A DNA stretch of 64,000 bases from Glycocaulis sp050485565. GTDB taxonomy: Bacteria > Pseudomonadota > Alphaproteobacteria > Caulobacterales > Maricaulaceae. Both the position numbers and the translations under genes were made by a program. The stretch lies in NCBI RefSeq assembly GCF_050485565.1, contig NZ_JBJHBQ010000008.1:1-64000 (forward strand), in the 5' to 3' direction. The notes beneath the pieces were generated by a model that did no database searches, was not told where the DNA came from, and was given only the letters and a program-made list of their open reading frames with translations. Shown here one piece after another: positions 1 through 7,570 of this stretch. Every line of letters begins with the position of its first letter. Within the stretch, counting starts at the first letter, position 1.

Positions 1-245
1 CTTGGTGGGCCATTACCCCACCAACAAGCTAATCTAACGCGGGCCGATCCTTTGGCGATAAATCTTTCCCCCGAAGGGCACATTCGGTATTACTCCCAGT
101 TTCCCGGGGCTATTCCGAACCAAAGGGCACGTTCCCACGCGTTACTCACCCGTCTGCCGCTCACCCCGAAGGGCGCGCTCGACTTGCATGTGTTAAGCCT
201 TCCGCCAGCGTTCGTTCTGAGCCAGAATCAAACTCTCAGGTTGAT
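1..245 (-). rRNA. rrs: 16S ribosomal RNA, 5' portion (runs off the window start)
   Basis: Read on the minus strand, the segment ending near 240 contains the universal 16S 5' primer region (AGAGTTTGATTCTGGCTCAG), followed by the conserved stretch leading into the V1 loop (AACGCTGGCGG, then the ACACATGCAAGTCGA region). Further in come the short alphaproteobacterial V1/V2 helices and the GGGAAACTGGGAGTAATACC-like segment. Only about the first 245 nt of the gene are present, and the rest lies before position 1. The exact mature 5' end is placed about seven bases before AGAGTTTGAT by analogy with other 16S genes. Confidence 0.96.
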
Positions 246-433
246 TCGACTCCGACACTGCATAAAACGTACTCAAAGTGACGGAGATTGTGGTCGCCAC
301 TCCCGAAGGAGCGACGAACAATCGTCACTATAGAGAAACGCGACAATGTCGGCGCCTCATGAGCGGCCTAGGCCAGTGGCCAGTTCCGCCCGCAGAGCGC
401 CGCCGCCTGCGTTTCTCTTTCCAAAATCAACAA

Positions 434-445
434 TGTCAAAGAGCT
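434..445 (-). promoter_or_regulatory. boxA-type antitermination element in the rRNA leader
   Basis: On the minus strand the leader reads AGCTCTTTGACATTG, then about ten bases later GGAAAGAGAAACG. The first part matches boxA (TGCTCTTTAACA) at 10 of 12 positions, and the paired arrangement is typical of alphaproteobacterial 16S leaders. BoxA recruits NusB/S10 so that rRNA transcription resists Rho-dependent termination. It lies about 190 nt upstream of the mature 16S 5' end. The TTGACA inside it could be mistaken for a -35 box, but no matching -10 follows. Confidence 0.6.
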
Positions 446-527
446 GGTTTAAAATCAGGAACTTCCGTTCCGATCCAAACCCGCCGCGCCGCCCGTCTTG
501 GTGGGCCACCCGGCGTTGGGAGCGCGG

Positions 528-556
528 TGTCTATTGGACCCCTAACTCCCTGTCAA
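528..556 (-). promoter_or_regulatory. Candidate proximal rRNA promoter
   Basis: Minus strand: TTGACA (551-556), 17-bp spacer, TAGACA (528-533). The -35 box is perfect and the spacing is ideal. The -10 differs from TATAAT at two or three positions. Transcription would start about 275 nt upstream of the 16S gene and include the boxA leader. Inference from sequence only. Confidence 0.5.
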
Positions 557-673
557 CGCCCCGCTTCCGACTTTGTGCAGCGCTTGTGCAGTCCGGTGTG
601 GAAGGCAACAGCTTTCCGCCCCGGCGCTCAACTTGACCGCCGCCGATGTCGTCCGCTTGACGCGAGGTGGCGG

Positions 674-702
674 CTTTTATGGAACCGCTGCGCCCGTGTC
701 AA
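674..702 (-). promoter_or_regulatory. Candidate distal rRNA promoter
   Basis: Minus strand: a second perfect TTGACA (697-702), followed after 16-17 bp by ATAAAAG (674-680). Tandem promoters are usual upstream of rRNA operons, which supports the pairing with the proximal site, but the -10 fit is only moderate. Confidence 0.4.
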
Positions 703-905
703 CCGAGTATTTCGCGACTTGCTGCTAAACCTCATCGGCCTGGCTACAGAGCATAAAACTCCGCGACTGCGCCGTAAGCGCGGCCTTCGCAAGTCCTGTC
801 CTACTCGGAAAGGACGCGCAATATGACGAGATTTCGCGCTCAAGGCAAGGCCGAAATGAAGCTCCGGGCCGAGTTTTCCACATGCCAGAGCTGCAATCGG
901 GCGAT
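703..905. other. Upstream flank of the rRNA operon, no gene seen
   Basis: The stretch between the distal rRNA promoter and the 3' end of the CBS-domain gene shows no convincing coding potential on either strand. Open frames here are short, arginine-rich and overlap each other. It may hold upstream activating sequence for the rRNA promoter, but I see no specific site. Confidence 0.5.
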
Positions 906-1337
906 TCAGGCCGTTTCGATATAGGCCTTGAGCGCGCCAGCCTCGGCTTCCGCGCTTGCTATCTTGCGTTTCACCACATCGCCGATCGACACAAAGCCGC
1001 TCATCCGGCCTTCATCCATGATGATGATGTGGCGGACCCGCTTTTCGGTCATCAGCTCCATCAGCGTGTCGATATGCGTTGTGGATCTGGATGTTATGAG
1101 CGCCCGCGTCATCACCGACGACACTGGCTGGTCAAGCACGCCCGCGCCGTCACGTGCAACGGCACGCACAAGATCGCGCTCGGAAAACACGCCGACCACA
1201 TCGGCGTCCCTGCCCGCAACGACAACCGCGCCAATACGGTGCTCGGCCAGCACATGTGTGGCCTCAGCCAGCGTGGTATGGGGCGGTATTGTAATGACGT
1301 CCCGCCCTTTTTGGGCGAGTATCGCGGCAACATTCAT
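906..1337 (-). CDS. Two-CBS-domain protein
   Basis: This 143-residue protein consists almost entirely of two CBS motifs, roughly residues 8-62 and 73-125. Each ends in the typical G-hydrophobic-(F/V)SxxD(L/V) stretch (VGVFSERDLVRAV and SGFVSIGDVVKRK). CBS pairs bind adenosine nucleotides, and stand-alone proteins of this length usually act as small energy sensors; no partner is apparent here. The start at 1337 has GGAGG six bases upstream. Earlier in-frame starts would translate through that ribosome site. It is divergent from the DUF2157 gene with about 107 bp between. The family call is firm; the role is unknown. Confidence 0.9.
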   Translation of the reverse strand: MNVAAILAQKGRDVITIPPHTTLAEATHVLAEHRIGAVVVAGRDADVVGVFSERDLVRAVARDGAGVLDQPVSSVMTRALITSRSTTHIDTLMELMTEKRVRHIIIMDEGRMSGFVSIGDVVKRKIASAEAEAGALKAYIETA

Positions 1338-1444
1338 GGCTGCCTCCATATCGGCAAGATTGCCTGTAGGGATGATGCCCGAAGCGGACCCGGTGTGCAA
1401 ACAATCTCCCGGGCACGGTTAAAAATGCCGGGAGAAGGCTTTCC

Positions 1445-2737
1445 ATGAGCAGACAGCGCAAACTCGAACGCGATCTTGATCGCTGGATCGCGTCCGGCTG
1501 GGTGGAGCCGGCGCACCGCTCGGCGATTCTCGACGATGCGGCCAGCAAGAGCGGCCATTGGAGCGCCACCGGTGCCGGGCTGATTCTCGGCTCCGTGCTG
1601 CTGGCGCTGGCGGCCCTGTCATTCATCGCTGCGAACTGGGCGGGGATGCCCCCATTGGCGCGATTCGTGTTGATTCTTGCCGCGCTCTGGGCGTCTCTCG
1701 CCGGAGCAGGTGAGGCGTTTCGCCGGAATAACCCGGCTTTCGGCCATGCTCTGGCGCTTGTCGGCGCGTCCATTTTCGGCGCTGCCATCATGCTGACCGC
1801 GCAAACCTTCAATATCAGCGCGTTCAGGAATACCGGCATTCTCATCTGGGCGCTCGGCGCGCTGGCGGTCGCGGTGGCGATTCCCTCGCGGCCTGTTCTG
1901 GCGCTGGCGGCGCTGCTGGGCGGCAGCTGGATGGTCCTGGAAGCTGCCAATCCGCTCACGGCGCGTATCGTATGGGGCTTTGTGCCGCTCTGGCTGGTTC
2001 TGAGCGTCGCGGCTATCCGCTATGCCAGCCCCCTCACCGCCAACCTGCTGGGCGCGGGCCTGCTCGCCTGGCTCTATACACTCGCGCGCTGGCTTGTCGG
2101 CGGCGATGATTTTGGCGGGTACGCAATGTTCGTGACGCTCGCGTTGGTTTGCGCTGCTGGCACCCTGGTGCTCGCACTGGCTGAAGAGCGCGGGCTGACG
2201 CTCAGCCGCATCGCCTCACGCTGGCTGATGACCGGCGCGGTGGCCAGCGCGTTTGCCGCCCAGTTCTCCCTCGAGCGGGGATATGACGGTGCCACGGGCG
2301 CCCTTATCCCTGCCGGGCTGGTCTGCATCGCCATTATCGGCGCGGCCGCATTCATACGCCTGCGCGCAGGCACGATGCGCCCGCTGCTGGCCTACTCTGT
2401 ACCGCTGATCGCGCTATGCGGTCTGGGGCTGGCCCTTGTTCCGGCCTTCGCGCCGGACTGGACGGACGCGCTGCAAGTGATCGCCGGCACGGCCGTCTTC
2501 GCGCTTGCCGCCGCCATGGTGGCTGAGGGCGCGCGGGCCGGGCGGGGCTTTACCGGCGGGCTGGGGCTGGTGCTGTTCATCGCCCAGGCCCTGCATGTTT
2601 ACACGGCGCTGTTTGGCAGCCTGCTGGACACGGCGCTGTTCTTCCTGATTGGCGGATTGCTGCTGATCGCGATGTCGGTCATCGCCATGCGGCTGCAGCG
2701 CCGCAAACAGACCCGTACAGAGGAGGTGCTGCCATGA
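1445..2737 (+). CDS. DUF2157 family polytopic membrane protein
   Basis: A 430-residue protein whose first 45 residues are a charged helical segment (RKLERDLDRWIASGWVEP...), followed by alternating hydrophobic stretches through to a basic tail (RLQRRKQTRTEE). This is the architecture of the DUF2157 family: a short cytoplasmic N-terminal domain, then about ten to fourteen transmembrane helices. GGAGAAGG lies just upstream of the start. The stop overlaps the start of the next gene in ATGA, so the two are translationally coupled. DUF2157 and GDYXXLXY proteins are commonly paired; no biochemical function is known for either. Confidence 0.88.
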   Translation: MSRQRKLERDLDRWIASGWVEPAHRSAILDDAASKSGHWSATGAGLILGSVLLALAALSFIAANWAGMPPLARFVLILAALWASLAGAGEAFRRNNPAFGHALALVGASIFGAAIMLTAQTFNISAFRNTGILIWALGALAVAVAIPSRPVLALAALLGGSWMVLEAANPLTARIVWGFVPLWLVLSVAAIRYASPLTANLLGAGLLAWLYTLARWLVGGDDFGGYAMFVTLALVCAAGTLVLALAEERGLTLSRIASRWLMTGAVASAFAAQFSLERGYDGATGALIPAGLVCIAIIGAAAFIRLRAGTMRPLLAYSVPLIALCGLGLALVPAFAPDWTDALQVIAGTAVFALAAAMVAEGARAGRGFTGGLGLVLFIAQALHVYTALFGSLLDTALFFLIGGLLLIAMSVIAMRLQRRKQTRTEEVLP

Positions 2738-3285
2738 GCGTGATGATCCGCCTGCTTATTATTGCCGCGGGCATGACGGCCCTGCTGGCGCTGATGGTCA
2801 TCAACCAGGCCAATGCCCGTGCTGGCGGCACCGAAATCCGCCTCGCCATGGAGCCGGTCGATCCGCGCGACCTGCTGCTGGGCCATTATGTGGAACTGGT
2901 CACGCCCTTGCAGCGGCTTGAAACCGCGCAGCTGCAAGGCGGGAGCGAACACGTGTTCGCGCAAGGCGACCGGATCTGGGTCGGGCTGGAGAGCGATGCG
3001 GACGGATCGTTCCGGGCGGTGTCTGTTCATCCCTCGCCGCGCAGCGGAACATATATTGAGGGCCGGGTGCGCCATGCCGGCTATGTCCGTGACGAGCCGG
3101 GCCAGTGGCTGACCGTCCACTATAATATCGAGCGCTATTTCGCCTCGCCCGAGGCCGCGCTGGAGCTGGAAGCTCTGCGCAACGAATCGCGCCTGCGCCT
3201 GATTGTGTCACTGGGCGGTTCAGGCAGCGCGGTTATCCGTGGCCTGGAAATCGACGGCGAAGATCATCTCGACCGGCTGTTCTGA
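2734..3285 (+). CDS. GDYXXLXY-domain membrane-anchored protein
   Basis: 183 residues with one N-terminal membrane segment (about residues 5-25) and a soluble remainder. It carries the family signature near residue 50, but as G-H-Y-V-E-L rather than G-D-Y-x-x-L. The second conserved block YNIERYFASPE is intact. The start overlaps the stop of the DUF2157 gene by ATGA, and the pair is the usual partner arrangement. The protein is probably exported or periplasmic behind its anchor. Its function is unknown. The Asp-to-His change in the naming motif is visible and may be a normal lineage variant. Confidence 0.85.
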   Translation: MSVMIRLLIIAAGMTALLALMVINQANARAGGTEIRLAMEPVDPRDLLLGHYVELVTPLQRLETAQLQGGSEHVFAQGDRIWVGLESDADGSFRAVSVHPSPRSGTYIEGRVRHAGYVRDEPGQWLTVHYNIERYFASPEAALELEALRNESRLRLIVSLGGSGSAVIRGLEIDGEDHLDRLF

Positions 3286-3296
3286 AGGACCGCACG

Positions 3297-3929
3297 ATGA
3301 CCATAAAGCTATACGCCAATGCCGGCTGGGGATCGGCTATCGTGGAGGCGCAGCTCGCCTGGTACGGCATCGATTTCCAGCTGGTGGAAAGCGGCGATCT
3401 TTTCCAGGACGCCGCCGCGCGCGAGAAGCTGGCCACCATCAATCCGCTGGCACAGATACCCACGCTTGTTCTGGATTCGGGCGAGATCCTGACCGAGAGC
3501 GCCGCCATCACGCTGTATCTGGCTGACATGACGGGGAGCGACGCGCTCGTGCCCGGCCCCGGCAGCCGCGAACGCATGGCCTTCCTGCGATGGCTCGTCT
3601 TTATCGTGGCCAATATCTACCCGACCTACACCTATGCTGACGATCCGTCCCGCTTCGTTGCGGAGGAAGCCGCCCGCAAGCCCTTCTTCAAGGCCGTCAA
3701 CGCCTACGCCCAGAAGCTGTACACGCAGCTGGACGGTGCGGCTGGCAGCCCGTGGTTTCTCGGCGAGCGTATGAGCGCGCTTGATATCTATATCGGCGTG
3801 ATGACCAACTGGCGGCCCGGCAAGGCGTGGTACGAAGCCAGTGCGCCCCGCCTGGCCGCCATTGCCGGCAGGGTTGGCGAGAACCCTGCCGTGGGCCGGG
3901 TTCTGGCGCGCAATTTCCCTGAGGGCTAG
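3297..3929 (+). CDS. Glutathione S-transferase family protein
   Basis: 210 residues, the usual GST length. The N-terminal thioredoxin-like half (MTIKLYANAGWGSAIVEAQLAWYGIDFQ...) contains the glutathione-binding region with N-P-L-A-Q-I-P followed by L-T-E-S-A-A-I, the cis-proline and ESxAI signatures. The C-terminal half is all-helical with GERMSALDIYIGVM, matching the conserved N-capping box and aspartate. The substrate is unknown. It begins 12 bp after the GDYXXLXY gene and may be co-transcribed with it. It converges on the rhomboid gene with only 11 bp between stops. Confidence 0.9.
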   Translation: MTIKLYANAGWGSAIVEAQLAWYGIDFQLVESGDLFQDAAAREKLATINPLAQIPTLVLDSGEILTESAAITLYLADMTGSDALVPGPGSRERMAFLRWLVFIVANIYPTYTYADDPSRFVAEEAARKPFFKAVNAYAQKLYTQLDGAAGSPWFLGERMSALDIYIGVMTNWRPGKAWYEASAPRLAAIAGRVGENPAVGRVLARNFPEG

Positions 3930-3940
3930 CGCGCCGCAAA

Positions 3941-4675
3941 TTACCGCCTGAACACCCTTACAAAGACCGGGTAGAGCAGCATGCCCGCCAGCAGCCCGCC
4001 GACATGGCCGGCCCAGGCGATGGGGGTGGAATAGAACATGCCGCCAATCGCGATCAGCACATTGATGAGCAGCCAGGGCATGGCCAGGCGCAACATCCCT
4101 GCCCGGCCGCCATTGGCCCAGCCCGCCGCTGCAAACACGCCCGACACCGCCGTGGACGCCCCCACCATGAATGTGGGCTCGTTCAGATGGATCAGCGCGT
4201 GCAGCCCGGCTCCCGCGATGGCACAGGTGAAATAGAAGGCGAGAAATCCCGCCGCAGCGGAAAAGCCCCGCCCGAAGGGCGCAGCCGCCGCGCTGCCTAC
4301 CGCCAGCAATATCCCCATATTGAGCAGGACATGCCACCAGCCGGCATGGACAAAGACATGCAGAACGTAAGGGCTGAGACCGCCAAGGGGCGGCTCTGGC
4401 GGCGGATAGGGGAGCATGTCAGGCGCCGTCACGAGCGCGCCTGACCACATGATGAGGCCATGCAGCACATGGTTATTGGCCGCTGCCCAGCTATCAACGC
4501 CGTGCACCGCCAGGGTCAGCGCGCACAGAGCCAGCACCAGGCCGGATACGCCCGGCCCGAGGAATGGCGCCCGCACTGCCGCCGCCCGGTCTGCGGGGTC
4601 CTGCTCGCCGGGGCCTGCACCGCCAGGTGCGCCAGGTTCCTGTTCAGTCAATGGTTTTTCCTTTTCGAAACCCAT
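3941..4675 (-). CDS. Rhomboid-family intramembrane serine protease
   Basis: About 244 residues from the chosen start. The first 40 residues are soluble and rich in proline, glycine and acid; six hydrophobic segments follow. Rhomboid hallmarks are present: WWHVLLNM (the HxxxN motif of TM2), GASTAVSG with the nucleophile serine in GAS, and AGHVGG with the partner histidine near the C-terminus. These proteases cleave transmembrane segments of other proteins; the substrate here is not evident. A longer frame reaches 4804 but would run into the divergently oriented hfaA-like gene, so the internal methionine at 4675 is preferred although it has no strong ribosome site. Confidence 0.88.
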   Translation of the reverse strand: MGFEKEKPLTEQEPGAPGGAGPGEQDPADRAAAVRAPFLGPGVSGLVLALCALTLAVHGVDSWAAANNHVLHGLIMWSGALVTAPDMLPYPPPEPPLGGLSPYVLHVFVHAGWWHVLLNMGILLAVGSAAAAPFGRGFSAAAGFLAFYFTCAIAGAGLHALIHLNEPTFMVGASTAVSGVFAAAGWANGGRAGMLRLAMPWLLINVLIAIGGMFYSTPIAWAGHVGGLLAGMLLYPVFVRVFRR

Positions 4676-4748
4676 CGCGGATGGCGACTGGCACACGCGT
4701 TGCAGCCACCAGGTCCAAGCGTATCCAAACAGGACACTGGAAAAGATT

Positions 4749-5207
4749 ATGCCGCGTTTTGCCAAAGTCACCCTCGCCGCCGCAGCCATCGCGCTTGCAG
4801 GCACCAGTATAGCCCAGGCCCAGCAGGCCGGGGATAACTGGAACCAGCCCTATGGCATGGCACAAGGCGACGAGAACCGCCCCTATGCCGGCCAGCGCGG
4901 GCGTGGTGCCAACCGCGTCGTGATCAATGGCATCATCCAGACCGGCGTTGGCGTCTCGGCGCAAGGCACAGTTACCGGTTCGACCGGTCTTCGCGGCGGT
5001 GTTGGCGGCCATACCGGCTCTTCAGCCACCGCCATCGCCAACCAGCTCAATGTTGTCGTGAATGGCAATTACAACACGGTGGTCGTGAATTCGCGCCAGA
5101 TCAATAATGGCGACGTCTCGGCCAATGCCAGCGCCTCTCGCGCGGCGCAGCAAGCCAACACGCAAACCTCCTCCTCTACCCCTCAAAGTCCGGAGTCGCC
5201 CCAATGA
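4749..5207 (+). CDS. hfaA: Holdfast anchoring protein HfaA-like
   Basis: 152 residues with a clear signal peptide (MPRFAKVTLAAAAIALAGTSIAQA). The mature part is rich in Asn, Gln, Gly and Ser, with VVVNGNYNTVVVNSRQINNG resembling curli-type amyloid repeats. It is the first gene of a three-gene set whose second member is a CsgG-type lipoprotein and whose third is a large repetitive secreted protein. This is the order and size pattern of Caulobacter hfaA-hfaB-hfaD, which fixes the holdfast polysaccharide to the cell pole. The stop overlaps the hfaB start (ATGA). The name rests on context plus composition; the sequence is too low-complexity for certainty. Confidence 0.72.
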   Translation: MPRFAKVTLAAAAIALAGTSIAQAQQAGDNWNQPYGMAQGDENRPYAGQRGRGANRVVINGIIQTGVGVSAQGTVTGSTGLRGGVGGHTGSSATAIANQLNVVVNGNYNTVVVNSRQINNGDVSANASASRAAQQANTQTSSSTPQSPESPQ

Positions 5208-6196
5208 CCCGAATTAAAAGCCTTTTCGTGGCCGCCGTATCGGCTCTTGCCGTATCGGCCTGCGCCACTTCCAATTCCGGCTCTGACGGGCTGTATGCAA
5301 CGCCGACGGGCAATGCGCCGGTTACGGCCAACCCGACCCCGTACTCGCAAGCGCTGGTATGCATTTCCGGCCATGCGCGCCAGCAGGGCCGTCCGGCACC
5401 GCGCGTCGCGGTGGGCCGCATCGCGGACTATACCGGCCAGCTGGCACCTGAGGGCGGCACACGCGTCACGCAAGGCGCATCGCTGATGGCGATGAGCGCC
5501 TTTGCCAAGGCTGGTGCACGGCTGGTGGAGCGTTTCGACACATCGGTGGCCGAGCTGGAGTTGCGTTACACCAACAGCCAGCTGATCGGCGACGAAGTTG
5601 AAGAGCAGGGCTTTCGCCAGATCTACGCCGGTGCAATGCCCGGTTCGGACTATTTCCTGGTCGGCGGCATTACCGAGCTCAACTCCAATATCCGCTCCAA
5701 CGGTCAGGATCTGTTTGCCGGTGACAGCGTTGATTCCAGCCCGGCAGCGGTCTTCTCGCGCCGCGTCTATGTGATGAATGTCGCGCTTGATCTGCGCCTT
5801 GTGGATAGCCGCACGCTCGAAGTGGTCGACGTTGTGTCCTACCAGAAGCAGATCATTGGCCGCGAGCTCTCGGCTGGCATTTTCAGCTTCTTTGGTGATG
5901 CGGTGGTGGATCTGTCCGCCGGTGGCCGCTCGCTTGAGCCGGTCCAGCTCGCAGTACGCGCCGTCATCGAGCGCGCCGTGCTTGAAATCTCGTCCCAGCT
6001 TTATGGCGTCCGTGCTGAATCGGTCTGCCAGTTCAATGATCCCATTGGCCCGTCGAATGTTACCGGCGGCGTCCAGCTCAATACGGCTTATGCCGGTACG
6101 GAGGCCCCCTATGTCCAGGCACGCACTGACGTCAATCGTGGCCATGACCGCCGCGATAGCGACATCCGCAGCGTCCTTCGCGGCGTCTATCGATAG
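5204..6196 (+). CDS. hfaB: CsgG/HfaB-family outer-membrane lipoprotein
   Basis: 330 residues. The N-terminus is a lipoprotein signal with lipobox AVSAC (Cys near residue 20). The body matches the CsgG fold: VAVGRIADYTGQ, MAMSAFAKAGARLVERFD, YFLVGGITELNSNI, and VALDLRLVDSRTLEVVDVVSYQKQI. CsgG proteins form a nonameric outer-membrane channel that secretes amyloid-like subunits; in Caulobacter HfaB is the member that exports HfaA and HfaD. It overlaps hfaA by 4 bp, and its 3' end overlaps the hfaD start by 86 bp, so the three are tightly coupled. Confidence 0.85.
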   Translation: MTRIKSLFVAAVSALAVSACATSNSGSDGLYATPTGNAPVTANPTPYSQALVCISGHARQQGRPAPRVAVGRIADYTGQLAPEGGTRVTQGASLMAMSAFAKAGARLVERFDTSVAELELRYTNSQLIGDEVEEQGFRQIYAGAMPGSDYFLVGGITELNSNIRSNGQDLFAGDSVDSSPAAVFSRRVYVMNVALDLRLVDSRTLEVVDVVSYQKQIIGRELSAGIFSFFGDAVVDLSAGGRSLEPVQLAVRAVIERAVLEISSQLYGVRAESVCQFNDPIGPSNVTGGVQLNTAYAGTEAPYVQARTDVNRGHDRRDSDIRSVLRGVYR

Positions 6197-7322
6197 GATA
6201 GAGAACGACCAGGCCAACGCTGCCCCGGTCGACGCCACTGTCGAAGTCGAAGCTGTCACGACAGAGATTGCTACCGCCATTGCTACGGCGCAGAGCAACT
6301 CGGCCGGCGGCAGCTTTGCCAACGAAACCGAGATCGAATCGACGCAGGTCACAACCGGTGCGACCAGCGCCACGACCGATATCGAGGCAGACTCGGTGTG
6401 GGGGCTGTCGACCGGCTTTGCCACCGCGCAGGGCAATGCCCTGACTGTGGACGGCGAAAATGGTCTCGACATTGACGCCGAGCAAACGGCCGGTGCCGGT
6501 GCCAGCGTATCGGCGCTGTCCGCGCTGCGCCTGAACACCTATGGTGGCAATACCGCACAATCGGCCATCGCCAGCGCCAACGCCGTCGAGGTGATGGGTT
6601 CGGGCAATATGCCGATGAATATCCGCCAGTCTTCTGAAGCCGATGTCGAAGCACGCTCGCAGATCGAGGCCGAAGAGGTCGAAACGGCGCTGGCCACCGC
6701 GCAGAGCGCGGGCAACAGCCTGACCGTGACCGGTTATGAGGCGAACATCATCGCGTTCATCGATCAGGAAAACAGCGGCAATGTGCGCTCGACCGTCGAT
6801 GCCGACATCGCCCATGCCAACTGGGGCGTTACCGCGATGAGCGAAGCCTCCGGCAATACCGCCTCGTCCCAGAACAGCTGGGGCTATGGCCATCTGCAGG
6901 GCGGCCAGAACAATTCAGGCGAGGTGCGCGCCACGACAACGCTGGCCGTCGGCACGTTTGGTGACGGCCCGGTCGTCGGTTCGGCCCACGCGGTTGGCAA
7001 TAATGCGCTGGTGTCCAATATCGGGGCAGATGCCTATAGCGGCGTGACGCAGAACAATTCCGGCGCGGTGACGGGCCAGGTCTCCATGCAGCTGGGAACC
7101 GGCATGGCCGCCTACGGCACCAGCTCGGCCATCGGCAACGCGCAATCGGCCTATATCTGTGCGACCTGCCCGGTGGGCCTGAATGCTCCGGTGAACCAGG
7201 TCAATTCCGGCGCGATCAGCTCGGTGACCCAGATGCGGGCCAATGGCTATGTCGGCGGCATGACCGGATCGGCAACAGCGGTCGGCAATGTCTCGACCTT
7301 CTCCACGATCACAGGGAACTAG
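6111..7322 (+). CDS. hfaD: Holdfast anchor HfaD-like repetitive secreted protein
   Basis: 403 residues. A signal peptide (MSRHALTSIVAMTAAIATSAASFA) is followed by an Ala/Asn/Ser/Thr/Gly-rich body with imperfect repeats of the form A-x-A-x-G-N (ATAQGNALTV, SAHAVGNNALV, SSAIGNAQSAYI, TAVGNVSTFS) alternating with NSG stretches, as expected of a beta-solenoid adhesin. GGAGG lies six bases before the chosen start at 6111, inside hfaB. Length and position match Caulobacter HfaD, the large surface anchor of the holdfast. Only two cysteines are visible (ICATCP). The call relies strongly on the neighbouring CsgG homologue. Confidence 0.72.
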   Translation: MSRHALTSIVAMTAAIATSAASFAASIDRIENDQANAAPVDATVEVEAVTTEIATAIATAQSNSAGGSFANETEIESTQVTTGATSATTDIEADSVWGLSTGFATAQGNALTVDGENGLDIDAEQTAGAGASVSALSALRLNTYGGNTAQSAIASANAVEVMGSGNMPMNIRQSSEADVEARSQIEAEEVETALATAQSAGNSLTVTGYEANIIAFIDQENSGNVRSTVDADIAHANWGVTAMSEASGNTASSQNSWGYGHLQGGQNNSGEVRATTTLAVGTFGDGPVVGSAHAVGNNALVSNIGADAYSGVTQNNSGAVTGQVSMQLGTGMAAYGTSSAIGNAQSAYICATCPVGLNAPVNQVNSGAISSVTQMRANGYVGGMTGSATAVGNVSTFSTITGN

Positions 7323-7397
7323 ACGAGATCACCGCCCCACCGGCGGTCCGCGTCATGTTTTGATCCAACAGGGGCTTGTCCGGGGGAGCCATGATGT

Positions 7398-7503
7398 CTC
7401 CCCCCGTTTACGGGGGGAGTGGCCCGACGGACGGTGGGGGGGATTATCTCAAAAAGCCCCCCCTCCGCCTTCTTCGAAGGCACCTCCCCCGTAAACGGGG
7501 GAG
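7398..7503. repeat. Paired intergenic palindromes
   Basis: Two near-identical palindromes, 7398-7419 and 7484-7503. Each is a CTCCCCC/GGGGGAG stem around a central GTTTAC or GTAAAC. Being mutual reverse complements, the two could also pair with each other across the intervening 64 bp. They lie between the convergent hfaD and beta-propeller genes and may act as a bidirectional terminator or a dispersed REP-like element. Confidence 0.6.
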
Positions 7504-7570
7504 GACATCCCGTCGCCGGTAATGACAATCGGTTTGGCACCGTCACCAAACTGCGACCGCCAGACAGTGG

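Noticed and set aside
434..439. TTGACA as a third rRNA promoter -35
   Set aside because: It is part of the conserved boxA block and has no suitable -10 at 16-18 bp.
5183..6538. 451-codon minus-strand frame opposite hfaB/hfaD
   Set aside because: It spans two real genes, has no domain and no ribosome site; the plus strand has clear signal peptides and CsgG motifs.
7398..7503. Intergenic palindromes as a CRISPR array
   Set aside because: Only two units, mutually inverted, no regular spacers and no cas genes.
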